The notes: generated by a model not told the origin, from the letters alone. 8,438 bases of DNA from Anaerolineae bacterium (GCA_019912905.1 JAIOHO010000580.1:1-8438), one strand, 5' to 3'. Positions 1 to 6,789 are shown, counted from the first letter of the stretch. Numbers and translations: made by a program.

Positions 1-98
1 ATTATGCATTCACCAAGTTGACCAAGATTCTTGACTTCCCAATCTTCTGGGACTACACCAACCTCAGTCAGCTTGTAGCCTGGTTTCAGTTCTGCCAT
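1..98 (-). CDS. hsdS: Type I restriction-modification specificity subunit HsdS, N-terminus only
   Basis: HsdS is the DNA-recognition subunit of type I restriction-modification enzymes. It binds the two halves of a split target sequence and brings in the HsdM methylase and HsdR translocase. Only 32 codons are in the window, starting with ATG at 98-96 on the minus strand. They read MAELKPGYKLTEVGVVPEDW and then a short stretch before the window ends. The G-Y-K-x-T-E-x-G-V-x-P-x-D-W pattern is the common opening of HsdS proteins, just ahead of the first target-recognition domain. The start codon lies inside the last codons of hsdM (13-base overlap), the usual sign of translational coupling. The target-recognition domains are outside the window, so specificity cannot be guessed. 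The identification rests on this opening motif plus the position after hsdM. Confidence 0.88.
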   Translation of the reverse strand, partial: MAELKPGYKLTEVGVVPEDWEVKNLGQLGECI

Positions 99-2545
99 GA
101 GTAGCCCATCTTCCTCAGGTGTTCGTCGACTCGGGCACTCAGGGTCAGCGAGCACTTAGTCAACAGCGGCAGGGGGGTGGCGTACCGTTCGGCCAGCTGA
201 TTGATCCGCCCGGTCAGCGCCTGCGATACACGGTCCAGTTCGGTCTGGACATCTGCCGCGAGGACGGCCAGCCATTTGTCATCCACGACCAGCGCTTTGA
301 TCTCGGCTTCGGTCAGCAGCGGGTATTTCTCGATGACCGCCTTGTAGAGCGCATCCTGTTCGGCTTTGATGCGGCTCTTCAGGTCCGCTTCCGCATCTTG
401 CAGCGCCTGCACCTGGCGCAGCAGTGCGAGTTCTTCAGCATTGTCGGGATCATCAGGGTCAAGCGCCTTCAGCCGGTCGCTCACACTCTTCTTGGTGAAC
501 TTGCCGCTGTCGGCTTTGGCTTCGGCCAGCAGCCCGTCCTCCCCGCCGTGCTCGTCATCCAGTTCCTGAAGCGCCTGGAGCGTGGCCTCCCATTCGGTTT
601 CCAGGGCATCGACTGCGGCCTGTTCCGCCTGGAAATAGCGCTGAATGATATGCTGTGGTGGGATCAAATCCGCCTTGAAGCGGTTCTTACCCAGTTCAAA
701 ATCATGGTCTTCGCTGTATTTTTTGGTTTTCTCGTCTTTGATCAGAAGGCGCAGCTTGTTGGCTCCGCACCAGCCATCCGCCACGATCAGGTAGACATCG
801 TCCTGCATGACGGTGTCCCAGTAGCTCATCAGGTGCTGGTAGACATCATACTTGTCGATCAGCGGCACATCGTCAAATACGCCCAGCAGGTCCTCGCTGA
901 GGGCTTCGATCAGCGCCTTCGGGTGGCTGCCGACTGCCATGGCTTTCAGGCGCGGCGCATTGGCGCTGGCCCAGGCAGCGAAGCAACGGTCCAGTGCTGC
1001 CCGATACTGCACGAACTCCGGGTGCTCAAAGATCGCTGGTCTGATGTGTGCGGCTTCAATTTTGAGGTGGCTGTAGCCGGGGCGCTCGACTGGCGCGAAC
1101 AGATCCTGTGCCAGGGTGGGGAATACCTGCCAATAGGGGTCGAGCGCGGCGAGGTCCCGATTGGGGATGCCGCCAAGCAGGTGCGCCTCAATGTCCTGGA
1201 TGTCTTCCGGTTCGGTGCTGTCGATGTAGCGCGGGATATTCAGGTTGTAGTCGTTCTTGGGATCGCTGATTTCCGTAAATGGCACCATCCGCGAATAACG
1301 GGGAATCTCAAGCTGCTGCGTGAATACGTCGACGATCTGGCGCACATCCTGCTGGCGCAGGCGATTCTTGTTGCCATCCTTCATGAAGCCCCTGCTGGCA
1401 TCAATCATGAAGATGCCTTGGCGTCCGGCGGCCTTCTCTTTATCGAGCACGATGATGCACGCCGGGATTCCGGTGCCATAGAACAGGTTCGGCGGCAGAC
1501 CGATGATGCCTTTGATGTAGCCCCTGCGGACGATGTTTCTGCGGATTTCCGCCTCTGCATTGCCGCGAAACAAGACTCCATGAGGCAGAATGATCGCCCC
1601 TTTGCCCGTGCTTTTCAACGATCGCAGCACATGCTGGAGAAAGGCATAGTCGCCGTTCTTCTGGGGCGGCACACCATCGACAAATCGCTCATATTCGTCG
1701 TGGTACGGATCAAAACCGTTGGTCCACGCTTTGGCCGAAAACGGTGGGTTGACGACCGCAAAGTCAAAGACCTTGAGCCGCCCGTCCGCATCCGTGAAAT
1801 GCGGGCTGGCGAGTGTGTTCCCGCGCCATATCTCGGCAGTTGGATTGTTGTGCAAGATCATATTCATACGGGCAAGGGCGTGTGTGGAATTGTCCATCTC
1901 CTGTCCGTATATGGTCACGCCGTGCTGCGCTTCATCGGCAGCCTTGAGTAACAACGACCCGGAGCCGCAGGTTGGGTCGTATATCGTCTGGTCGGGTCGC
2001 TTCGCCTGATTGATGCCGACGACTTTCGCCATGATCCGAGACACTTCCGCAGGTGTGTAGAACTGGCCCTTGCTCTTGCCGGACTCGGTCGCGAAATTGC
2101 GCATCAGGTATTCGTAGGCGTCGCCGAGCAGATCATCGCCTTCGGCCCGGTTCCGGCTGAAATCAAGTGCCGGGTCTTCAAAAATGGCAACCAGATTGGA
2201 AAGGCGATCCTGCATTTCTTTGCCTGTACCAAGCTTGCTCTCGTCATTGAAGTCGGCAATATCAATGACACCTTTTAGCCCGTTTGCTTCCGCCAGCTTT
2301 GCGATAATCTTGTTGATTTTGTCGCCGATTTCCTTATCGCCCTTGAGGGCCGCCATATCGGCGAAGCTGCCGCCTTCGGGCACTTCAATTGAGGCAAAAG
2401 GTTGCCCGGCATATTTATCTGACACATATTTCACGAACAACAGAACCAGCACATAGTCCTTGTATTGCGAGGCATCCATACCGCCGCGCAATTCATCACA
2501 GCTTTTCCAGATTGAGCTATACAGCTCACTTTTCTTAATTGCCAC
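86..2545 (-). CDS. hsdM: Type I restriction-modification DNA methyltransferase subunit HsdM (N6-adenine)
   Basis: HsdM transfers a methyl group from S-adenosylmethionine to adenine N6 in the sequence chosen by HsdS. It protects host DNA and forms the core of the restriction complex. The 819-residue protein has an HsdM N-terminal helical domain (about 1-140), a QFYTP motif at 161-165, the SAM-binding motif DPTCGSGSLLL from residue 190, and the catalytic NPPF at 266-269. A charged, probably coiled-coil stretch covers about 640-740. It is longer than the roughly 500-residue classical HsdM and fits the long subfamily with a C-terminal extension. The start is GTG at 2545-2543, preceded by an AGGGA ribosome site about 7 bases upstream. 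The next gene, hsdS, overlaps its end. No hsdR is visible; it may lie beyond the left edge. All motifs are intact and no frameshift is seen. It is transcribed away from the transposon genes. Confidence 0.96.
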   Translation of the reverse strand: MAIKKSELYSSIWKSCDELRGGMDASQYKDYVLVLLFVKYVSDKYAGQPFASIEVPEGGSFADMAALKGDKEIGDKINKIIAKLAEANGLKGVIDIADFNDESKLGTGKEMQDRLSNLVAIFEDPALDFSRNRAEGDDLLGDAYEYLMRNFATESGKSKGQFYTPAEVSRIMAKVVGINQAKRPDQTIYDPTCGSGSLLLKAADEAQHGVTIYGQEMDNSTHALARMNMILHNNPTAEIWRGNTLASPHFTDADGRLKVFDFAVVNPPFSAKAWTNGFDPYHDEYERFVDGVPPQKNGDYAFLQHVLRSLKSTGKGAIILPHGVLFRGNAEAEIRRNIVRRGYIKGIIGLPPNLFYGTGIPACIIVLDKEKAAGRQGIFMIDASRGFMKDGNKNRLRQQDVRQIVDVFTQQLEIPRYSRMVPFTEISDPKNDYNLNIPRYIDSTEPEDIQDIEAHLLGGIPNRDLAALDPYWQVFPTLAQDLFAPVERPGYSHLKIEAAHIRPAIFEHPEFVQYRAALDRCFAAWASANAPRLKAMAVGSHPKALIEALSEDLLGVFDDVPLIDKYDVYQHLMSYWDTVMQDDVYLIVADGWCGANKLRLLIKDEKTKKYSEDHDFELGKNRFKADLIPPQHIIQRYFQAEQAAVDALETEWEATLQALQELDDEHGGEDGLLAEAKADSGKFTKKSVSDRLKALDPDDPDNAEELALLRQVQALQDAEADLKSRIKAEQDALYKAVIEKYPLLTEAEIKALVVDDKWLAVLAADVQTELDRVSQALTGRINQLAERYATPLPLLTKCSLTLSARVDEHLRKMGYSWQN

Positions 2546-2589
2546 AGAAATCCCTGCCTAATTGGTTAAGTCGTAGACGGACGAATGTA

Positions 2590-2668
2590 CCACGAGAACA
2601 AGCTTCATCGTGGCGAAATCCTCATCCGCAGTTGCTTGCGGGTTTTGAGTGGTCAGGGCCATCTCAAA
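2590..2668. repeat. Cluster of three short inverted repeats upstream of hsdM
   Basis: Three perfect short inverted repeats follow each other: CCACGA at 2590-2595 with TCGTGG at 2608-2613, CCGCA at 2626-2630 with TGCGG at 2637-2641, and TTTGAG at 2644-2649 with CTCAAA at 2663-2668. On the plus strand the second is followed by GTTTT and could act as a weak terminator. On the minus strand they lie 45-120 bases upstream of the hsdM start, where an operator or leader structure would sit. Arms of 5-6 bases can arise by chance, so a role is only inferred. Confidence 0.3.
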
Positions 2669-2739
2669 GCACAATGAGACCTTCACGTATGGTCGAGACA
2701 ATCTACTCATTTGACGTTACTCATGTTTTTTGTCACCAG

Positions 2740-2821
2740 ATTCTACGTACAAATAGATCTGTAAAATGCACGTCTATCTAGCGTGTGCTCACTCGCTAAT
2801 TCTACCTGAATTTCCGCTGTA
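2740..2821. repeat. Imperfect direct repeat pair, possible transposase-binding sites
   Basis: ATTCTAC followed by one variable base and T occurs at 2740-2748 and 2799-2807. In both copies CTGTA follows, starting 19 bases (2759) and 18 bases (2817) after the repeat start. The copies are 59 bases apart. TnsB/TniA transposases bind several roughly 20-base repeats near each transposon end, and this is where such sites are expected. Only two copies are visible and they agree partly, so chance is not excluded. Confidence 0.25.
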
Positions 2822-2925
2822 TCGTCACTTGAGGCCTACGATCCAATTATGAACAAGAGGATACAGGGGATAGATCCTGGCAAAGAGTGGGAGGCCAGTG
2901 TCTCAAGACGTGAAAGGTTTGCTTA

Positions 2926-2955
2926 TTGCGATCAAGTCTTGTTACGTGCTACTAT
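2926..2955 (+). promoter_or_regulatory. Sigma-70-like promoter for the structured RNA
   Basis: A -35-like TTGCGA at 2926-2931 and a -10-like TACTAT at 2950-2955 are separated by 18 bases. Each matches the sigma-70 consensus at four of six positions. The predicted start, about 2961-2962, falls right at the closing stem of the RNA described next, which supports the call. It may also drive the nuclease gene when the terminator at 3073-3098 is read through. Confidence 0.45.
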
Positions 2956-2960
2956 AGTTG

Positions 2961-3098
2961 TGTGAGCGGCCCACCAGTGTGGTTACGACACACTGGCGAG
3001 CCTAACCCAACCACCGGGGCTAACGGTGGATGAGCTAGGGTTGAGTATACCATCTAGCAGGTTGTGATTCACACGCCCCGGACTGTTCGGGGCGTTTT
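2961..3098 (+). ncRNA. Unclassified structured RNA or leader with cloverleaf-like fold, ending in a terminator
   Basis: I do not recognise this RNA as a known family. It can fold as follows. A closing stem pairs GTGTGA (2960-2965) with TCACAC (3069-3074). Hairpin 1 pairs CCAGTGTG (2974-2981) with CACACTGG (2989-2996). Hairpin 2 pairs CCACCG (3011-3016) with CGGTGG (3024-3029). Hairpin 3 pairs GCTAGGGT (3034-3041) with ACC and CTAGC (3049-3051 and 3054-3058), with a two-base bulge. The loops of all three are exactly 7 bases. An intrinsic terminator follows at once, again with a 7-base loop. An alternative pairing, AACCC (3004-3008) with GGGTT (3038-3042), competes with hairpin 3. No open frame with a ribosome site fits inside. 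It lies 64 bases before the nuclease start, on the same strand, so it may be a cis-acting leader, a free small RNA, or both. Structure is seen by eye; function is unknown. Confidence 0.6.
3073..3098 (+). terminator. Intrinsic (Rho-independent) terminator
   Basis: A perfect 8-base stem, ACGCCCCG (3073-3080) with CGGGGCGT (3088-3095), encloses a 7-base loop, and a run of four T covers 3095-3098. The T run is short, so release may be partial. It ends the structured RNA and stands 64 bases before the nuclease start. No other strong promoter is evident between them, so the downstream gene may depend on read-through. Confidence 0.82.
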
Positions 3099-3162
3099 GC
3101 GTCTACCCGGGAGTGATGCAGAACGCCCCTGTCCAAAACTCTAGACAGACCGAGGTGTGAAT

Positions 3163-4548
3163 ATGCCCCGATTGTTTGCGACGATTTCCACGCTGCCCGG
3201 TGGGACCGACAGATATCTGGACACACTGATGCAGGCGCTGCGCTGGGTAGCGGAGACGCCACAACCTAAACGCGGTGATTTGCTGAAGTGGTTTTCACGA
3301 CATTTCCATGCGGCAGATCGCAGCTGCAAGAACTATATTCAGATGGTCGTGCGCCTGGATGTAATCCGGATAGACGGCCAGCAGCGCATCCTGATGACCG
3401 CTTTCGGGAGACGCCTGCTTACCGCAGAACGCGAAGAACAGAGCCGGTTGGTCGCAGACTTTCTGGCTGACCATTTTATCGGCATTGCGGAAATTCTGAC
3501 CGTATATGCGGCGGCCAATCGGCCAATTCATGTCAATGAACTCTCCACGCTGCTCGCTTTCCAGTTTCCAATGTGGACGCACATTACACCCTATGCTCAC
3601 CGCGTGCTCTGGTTGGTCGCGGTCGGATCTTTGGCCCAGGTGAGGGGACAAGAATATCAGATCACCAATCTGGGGCACGTGCTGAATCGCCGCCATCCCA
3701 TGCCCGATTTGCAGCGATCGCTAAATTTTCCTCCTTTGGAATCGGTCGGGCCTTGTAGAGAGAATGCTCTCGCCACAATCCTCGAAGAGCTGGAGACGGC
3801 TGCGATCGACAGCCGAAATCCACAGCGCTTCCAGGCAGCTGCTGCCACCGCGTTTCGCTATCTGGGCTTTGATGTAGAGGAACGCGGGAATCCAGGGGAC
3901 ACTGATCTGTTGATTAACGCCCAGACAGGTGCCGATCGCTATTCTGCCGTCGTGGACACCAAGTCGCGTTGGGACGGCAAACTCCGAGAGGTGGCGGTGG
4001 TGACTCTGGAAGAGCATCGCCAGAAGAACGGAGCAGACTACGCGGTCGTGATAGCCGGTGCGTTTGCGGAAGGGCAGGTAGTCCGTCAGGCAGAAGGGCA
4101 TGGCATTCTGCTGTTGGATCTTGCTGTGTTCTGCGAGTGGCTGCGGCTGCATGCCCGCAACCCGCTCAATCTGCTGGTCTACCGGGCCGTATTTGTGCAA
4201 CCTGGCCTGGCGCGAGAGCTGCCAAACACCTTAATGCGCGCTTCACGTGATCGGGAGGTCTGGACTCAACTCCTGGAGGATGTGATAGGGGTGCTTCGCG
4301 AGGTGTACGATCTCGGCCTGAACCAGTCTGTAACCACGGAGCAGCTGTTTGGCATGTTGGTGGCGAGATTCCGGAGCGTGAGTTACTCCCGCGAGCAAAT
4401 CGAGCGGGTGCTGGAACTGCTCAGTCATCCACTAATTGATCTGATTGTGATGGATGAACGCCACGGGGTGACGCCCGCGAAGAGCTGGTCAAGTTTTCTA
4501 GAAGTCCAGCGATGGGTGACTCAGAGGCACGGGACTGCACAATCGTAG
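3163..4548 (+). CDS. FokI-like PD-(D/E)XK nuclease with winged-helix domains, in the tnsA position
   Basis: This is probably a DNA endonuclease acting with the transposase. Numbering from ATG at 3163 (461 aa), residues about 36-88 and 108-176 look like two winged-helix DNA-binding domains. The nuclease domain covers about 216-335, and a further winged-helix-like part covers about 370-455. The active-site candidates are D248 and D265-T-K267. The 17-residue spacing and the VVDTK sequence match FokI D450, D467 and K469 as I recall them, and AGAF further on resembles the FokI SGHF strand. ATG at 3163 is preferred over GTG at 3157 because GAGG at 3152-3155 is 7 bases from the ATG and only 1 from the GTG. 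In Tn7 this position holds TnsA, which cuts the 5' strands at the transposon ends and also has a restriction-enzyme fold. Alternatives are a cargo defence nuclease or a stand-alone restriction enzyme. Fold confidence is good; the transposition role is inferred. Confidence 0.8.
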   Translation: MPRLFATISTLPGGTDRYLDTLMQALRWVAETPQPKRGDLLKWFSRHFHAADRSCKNYIQMVVRLDVIRIDGQQRILMTAFGRRLLTAEREEQSRLVADFLADHFIGIAEILTVYAAANRPIHVNELSTLLAFQFPMWTHITPYAHRVLWLVAVGSLAQVRGQEYQITNLGHVLNRRHPMPDLQRSLNFPPLESVGPCRENALATILEELETAAIDSRNPQRFQAAAATAFRYLGFDVEERGNPGDTDLLINAQTGADRYSAVVDTKSRWDGKLREVAVVTLEEHRQKNGADYAVVIAGAFAEGQVVRQAEGHGILLLDLAVFCEWLRLHARNPLNLLVYRAVFVQPGLARELPNTLMRASRDREVWTQLLEDVIGVLREVYDLGLNQSVTTEQLFGMLVARFRSVSYSREQIERVLELLSHPLIDLIVMDERHGVTPAKSWSSFLEVQRWVTQRHGTAQS

Positions 4549-4788
4549 GCACCGCACTTGATCGATGAGTTGAGTTTGAACGATGGATTAAGGCAGAATC
4601 CAGCCGTTGTTATGGGACAGTTGCCAGCAAATGCATTACGATCTAGTCAAGACAATCTGGTCAAGCATACACCGCAATGCGCTTTCGGTTCAATTGGGGA
4701 CTTCCCGAACGGCCGCTGGTATGCTTTGCCTTTGGGTGTGCTTGCCGGTGCCCGACTGGCGGATCCCCCTGATTGAGGAGGGATTCTT
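4549..4788 (+). other. Gap between nuclease and transposase genes, with an in-frame open extension and a possible promoter
   Basis: This 240-base gap holds no gene I can support. The nuclease reading frame stays open after its TAG stop (4546-4548) until TGA at 4774-4776, directly before the transposase ribosome site. The extension has no recognisable domain and no ribosome site of its own. A weak sigma-70-like pair lies at 4570-4575 (TTGAGT) and 4594-4599 (CAGAAT) with an 18-base spacer, and could give the transposase its own promoter. GTCAAG is directly repeated at 4646-4651 and 4660-4665. A small peptide gene is possible but not supported. Confidence 0.4.
4775..4782 (+). promoter_or_regulatory. 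Strong ribosome-binding site of the transposase gene
   Basis: GAGGAGGG contains the full AGGAGG core at 4776-4781, 7 bases before ATG at 4789. It is the strongest such site in the window and fixes the transposase start. Confidence 0.85.
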
Positions 4789-6789
4789 ATGACACCCAAG
4801 CAATTTGGTGTTGGCTCCAAATTCCGCTGGAATGGGACCCCCTACGTTGTGGAGCGTAGGCCAAGCGATCAACAGGTGGTCATCCGCGACCTGATTTCCG
4901 ATCACAGCGCAACCTATAGTCTGGAAGCATTAGTTGGCGCACTATATGCCAAAGAACTGATGTTTGCGGTAGAGGGACCACATGCGCGTCCGATCTCCGA
5001 CGATATTGTCAGCACCCAGTATCAGTTCATGGCGCTGGATGACTGCCCTGACCACATCGCCGCCAAGACACGGCTGCGCTATCTCATTACCAAGCCCTTG
5101 CTGAACCTCGCTTCTGGTCAGCGCGCGGATGCCTACATTGAGAGTTGGGTGAATCAGGTCATGGCCCAGCTGTCGTCAGACGAACGAGACAGTCTGGGGT
5201 GCGCAATGAGTGTCCGGACAGTGCGGCGCTGGATCGACAAGCTGGAGGAGGCAAACGGGGACCCACGCGCGCTCATTCCGCGCCACCAGGCTCAAGGTGG
5301 ACACGGGCGACACCGAAAATCAGACGAAGTCGAAGCAATCACGGAAACGGTCATTCGCCAGAGACACCTGAACCGGACTCCGGATACCACTACGACGATT
5401 CATGATGAAATCTGCCTGAGAATCCATATGATCAATCAGGAGCGACTGCCGACGAACCAGCTGACACCGCCAAGTAGAGCGACCGTGCATCGACGGATCA
5501 ATGAACTGAGCTGGCTTGAGGTCATTCGCGAACAGGATGGCTCAAGGGCGGCACGCAGGGAAGCAAAACAGTATGATCAGTGGCGTCTGCCAGATCTACC
5601 GAATGAGCGCTGGGAAATCGACAGCACGCCAACGGATCTCATTATTGTGGATGAAACCGATGGACTGCCCCTTGGCCGACTTGTTCTGACAGCCAGTATT
5701 GACGCCTGCACCAAAGTCTGCCCCGGTATCTCACTGTCTTACGAAGAGAGCTATGAAGCAGTTCGTACATGCCTTCACAACAGTATCACGATGGGCCCAG
5801 GCACCCGTGAACGCTATGGCACTGAGAATGAGGTGAGCTTGTATGGTATTCCTGACACCCTGGTGATTGATGGGGGCAAGGCCTACTCGAATTATTACCT
5901 CAGGGATGCCTGCATGTTGCTTGGCATAGAGTTAGTCGAGACACCACCCCGCACACCAGAGGCGAAGCCATTTATTGAACGATTTCTCGGCACAGTAAAT
6001 CACAGGGCGTTTCACATCGCACCGGGGACGACATTTTCCAGTATTTCATCGCGCAAAAACTACAACAGCGCGCTCGAAGCATGTCTCTATCTTGAGGAGG
6101 CGAACAAGGTCCTTCATACCTTCCTGGCCGATATCTATCATCAGGATAGTCACCGGGGCCTGGGCGGCCAAACGCCTGCGGATGTGCTATTGGGCTTCCT
6201 GGCTGGGGGATTTGAGCCGCGTCTGCCCGCAAGCATGACAGAACTGGAAATCCTTCTTGGTCGACTTATCCTTCGGACGCTGGATAGAAACGGTTTTGTG
6301 TTTATGCACCTTCGCTACAACCATCCGATCCTGGGTAGCCTGCGCCAGCGTCTGGGCGGAAAAGGTCAGGTGAAGATCAAATTTGACGCGGACGATCTGG
6401 GGCAGATGAACGTGTATGATCCGTTCGAGAATGTGTACCTGGAGGTTCCGGCACTGGATCAGGCGTATGCCCGTGGTTTATCTCTATGGAAGCACCGGTT
6501 AGTCCTGAAATGTGCGGTGAAAGTCTATCATCGGGTGGACCGTCTCAGCCTTGCGCAGTCTATGAATGTGCTTAGGGAGATTTTCGCGCAAGGAAAGAGT
6601 CGAAAACGCGCACGCCGGTTTCTGGGGCCCGAACCACTGAAGTTACCCGCACGTGAACCTGAAAAACCCCCTCTGGCGCTGCCGGCGGGCCGCGCAGATT
6701 CCGAACAGATCGACTTACAGGCGATTTTTGATGAAAACGAGGACCGGGTGACTGCCTGGCACGATGCGGAGGCCGAAACGCGTGATTAA
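4789..6789 (+). CDS. tnsB: Tn7-like DDE transposase, TnsB/TniA family
   Basis: This enzyme binds the transposon ends, cuts their 3' strands and joins them to target DNA. The 666 residues hold an N-terminal TnsB-type beta domain (about 1-65), two helix-turn-helix regions (about 120-160, with VRRWID, and 225-240, with ATVHRRINEL), and an RNase H-like integrase core (about 270-410). Next comes a Mu-transposase-type C-terminal barrel (about 485-560), then a charged tail that in relatives contacts the ATPase. The catalytic triad is D278 (WEID), D361 (VIDGG) and E397 (FIERF). The last two are 35 residues apart, the classic D-35-E spacing, and the positions nearly match those of Tn7 TnsB. All motifs are intact, so the protein should be active. 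It lies between the FokI-like nuclease and the ATPase in one direction, as tnsA-B-C do in Tn7. The protein is longer than Tn5053 TniA (about 559 aa). Confidence 0.95.
   Translation: MTPKQFGVGSKFRWNGTPYVVERRPSDQQVVIRDLISDHSATYSLEALVGALYAKELMFAVEGPHARPISDDIVSTQYQFMALDDCPDHIAAKTRLRYLITKPLLNLASGQRADAYIESWVNQVMAQLSSDERDSLGCAMSVRTVRRWIDKLEEANGDPRALIPRHQAQGGHGRHRKSDEVEAITETVIRQRHLNRTPDTTTTIHDEICLRIHMINQERLPTNQLTPPSRATVHRRINELSWLEVIREQDGSRAARREAKQYDQWRLPDLPNERWEIDSTPTDLIIVDETDGLPLGRLVLTASIDACTKVCPGISLSYEESYEAVRTCLHNSITMGPGTRERYGTENEVSLYGIPDTLVIDGGKAYSNYYLRDACMLLGIELVETPPRTPEAKPFIERFLGTVNHRAFHIAPGTTFSSISSRKNYNSALEACLYLEEANKVLHTFLADIYHQDSHRGLGGQTPADVLLGFLAGGFEPRLPASMTELEILLGRLILRTLDRNGFVFMHLRYNHPILGSLRQRLGGKGQVKIKFDADDLGQMNVYDPFENVYLEVPALDQAYARGLSLWKHRLVLKCAVKVYHRVDRLSLAQSMNVLREIFAQGKSRKRARRFLGPEPLKLPAREPEKPPLALPAGRADSEQIDLQAIFDENEDRVTAWHDAEAETRD

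Larger units (their letters stand above)
2546..2960. other. Intergenic region between hsdM and the transposon core; probable location of the transposon end
   Basis: This 415-base stretch has no convincing protein gene. The part next to hsdM (2590-2668) carries three short inverted repeats, listed separately. The part from about 2700 to 2960 is visibly richer in A+T than the genes on both sides and has imperfect direct repeats. In Tn7-like elements the tns genes read inward from one end, so the tns-proximal end, with its transposase-binding sites, is expected here or just after. Candidate termini starting with TGT are at 2731 (TGTCACCAG) and 2961 (TGTGAGCGG; Tn7 ends begin TGTGGGCGGACAA). Neither can be confirmed without the other end. 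The hsdM promoter must also lie here, but no good -35/-10 pair was found on the minus strand. Confidence 0.5.

Noticed and set aside
119..1951. Long open frame (about 610 codons) on the plus strand
   Set aside because: It lies wholly opposite hsdM, whose SAM-binding and NPPF motifs prove the minus strand is coding. The plus-strand product has no recognisable domain and reflects codon bias of hsdM.
2539..2781. 80-codon frame on the plus strand between hsdM and the RNA
   Set aside because: It overlaps the hsdM start and the inverted repeats, has no ribosome site, and the product looks random.
3000..3046. Integron attC site: GCCTAAC at 3000-3006 and GTTGAGT at 3040-3046 fit the loose R'' and R' consensus
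   Set aside because: At 47 bases it is shorter than usual attC sites, the two boxes pair poorly, and there is no gene cassette or integrase. The segment is better explained by the RNA hairpins.
2961..3074. tRNA or known riboswitch
   Set aside because: The cloverleaf-like shape and 7-base loops recall tRNA, but length, stem sizes and the lack of a TTCGA-type T-loop and CCA exclude it. No conserved core of the purine, SAM, TPP, cobalamin, glycine, c-di-GMP-I or T-box classes was recognised.
2546..3162. CRISPR array or tracrRNA of a CRISPR-associated transposon
   Set aside because: No repeated 28-37 base units with spacers are present and no cas gene is visible in the window.
3721..4200. 159-codon frame on the minus strand
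   Set aside because: It is antisense to the nuclease domain, including the D-17-DTK motif; no ribosome site or domain was recognised.
4558..4776. Separate small gene starting with TTG between nuclease and tnsB
   Set aside because: There is no ribosome site and no recognisable protein. It is the same frame as the nuclease after its stop, so it is reported as an extension instead.
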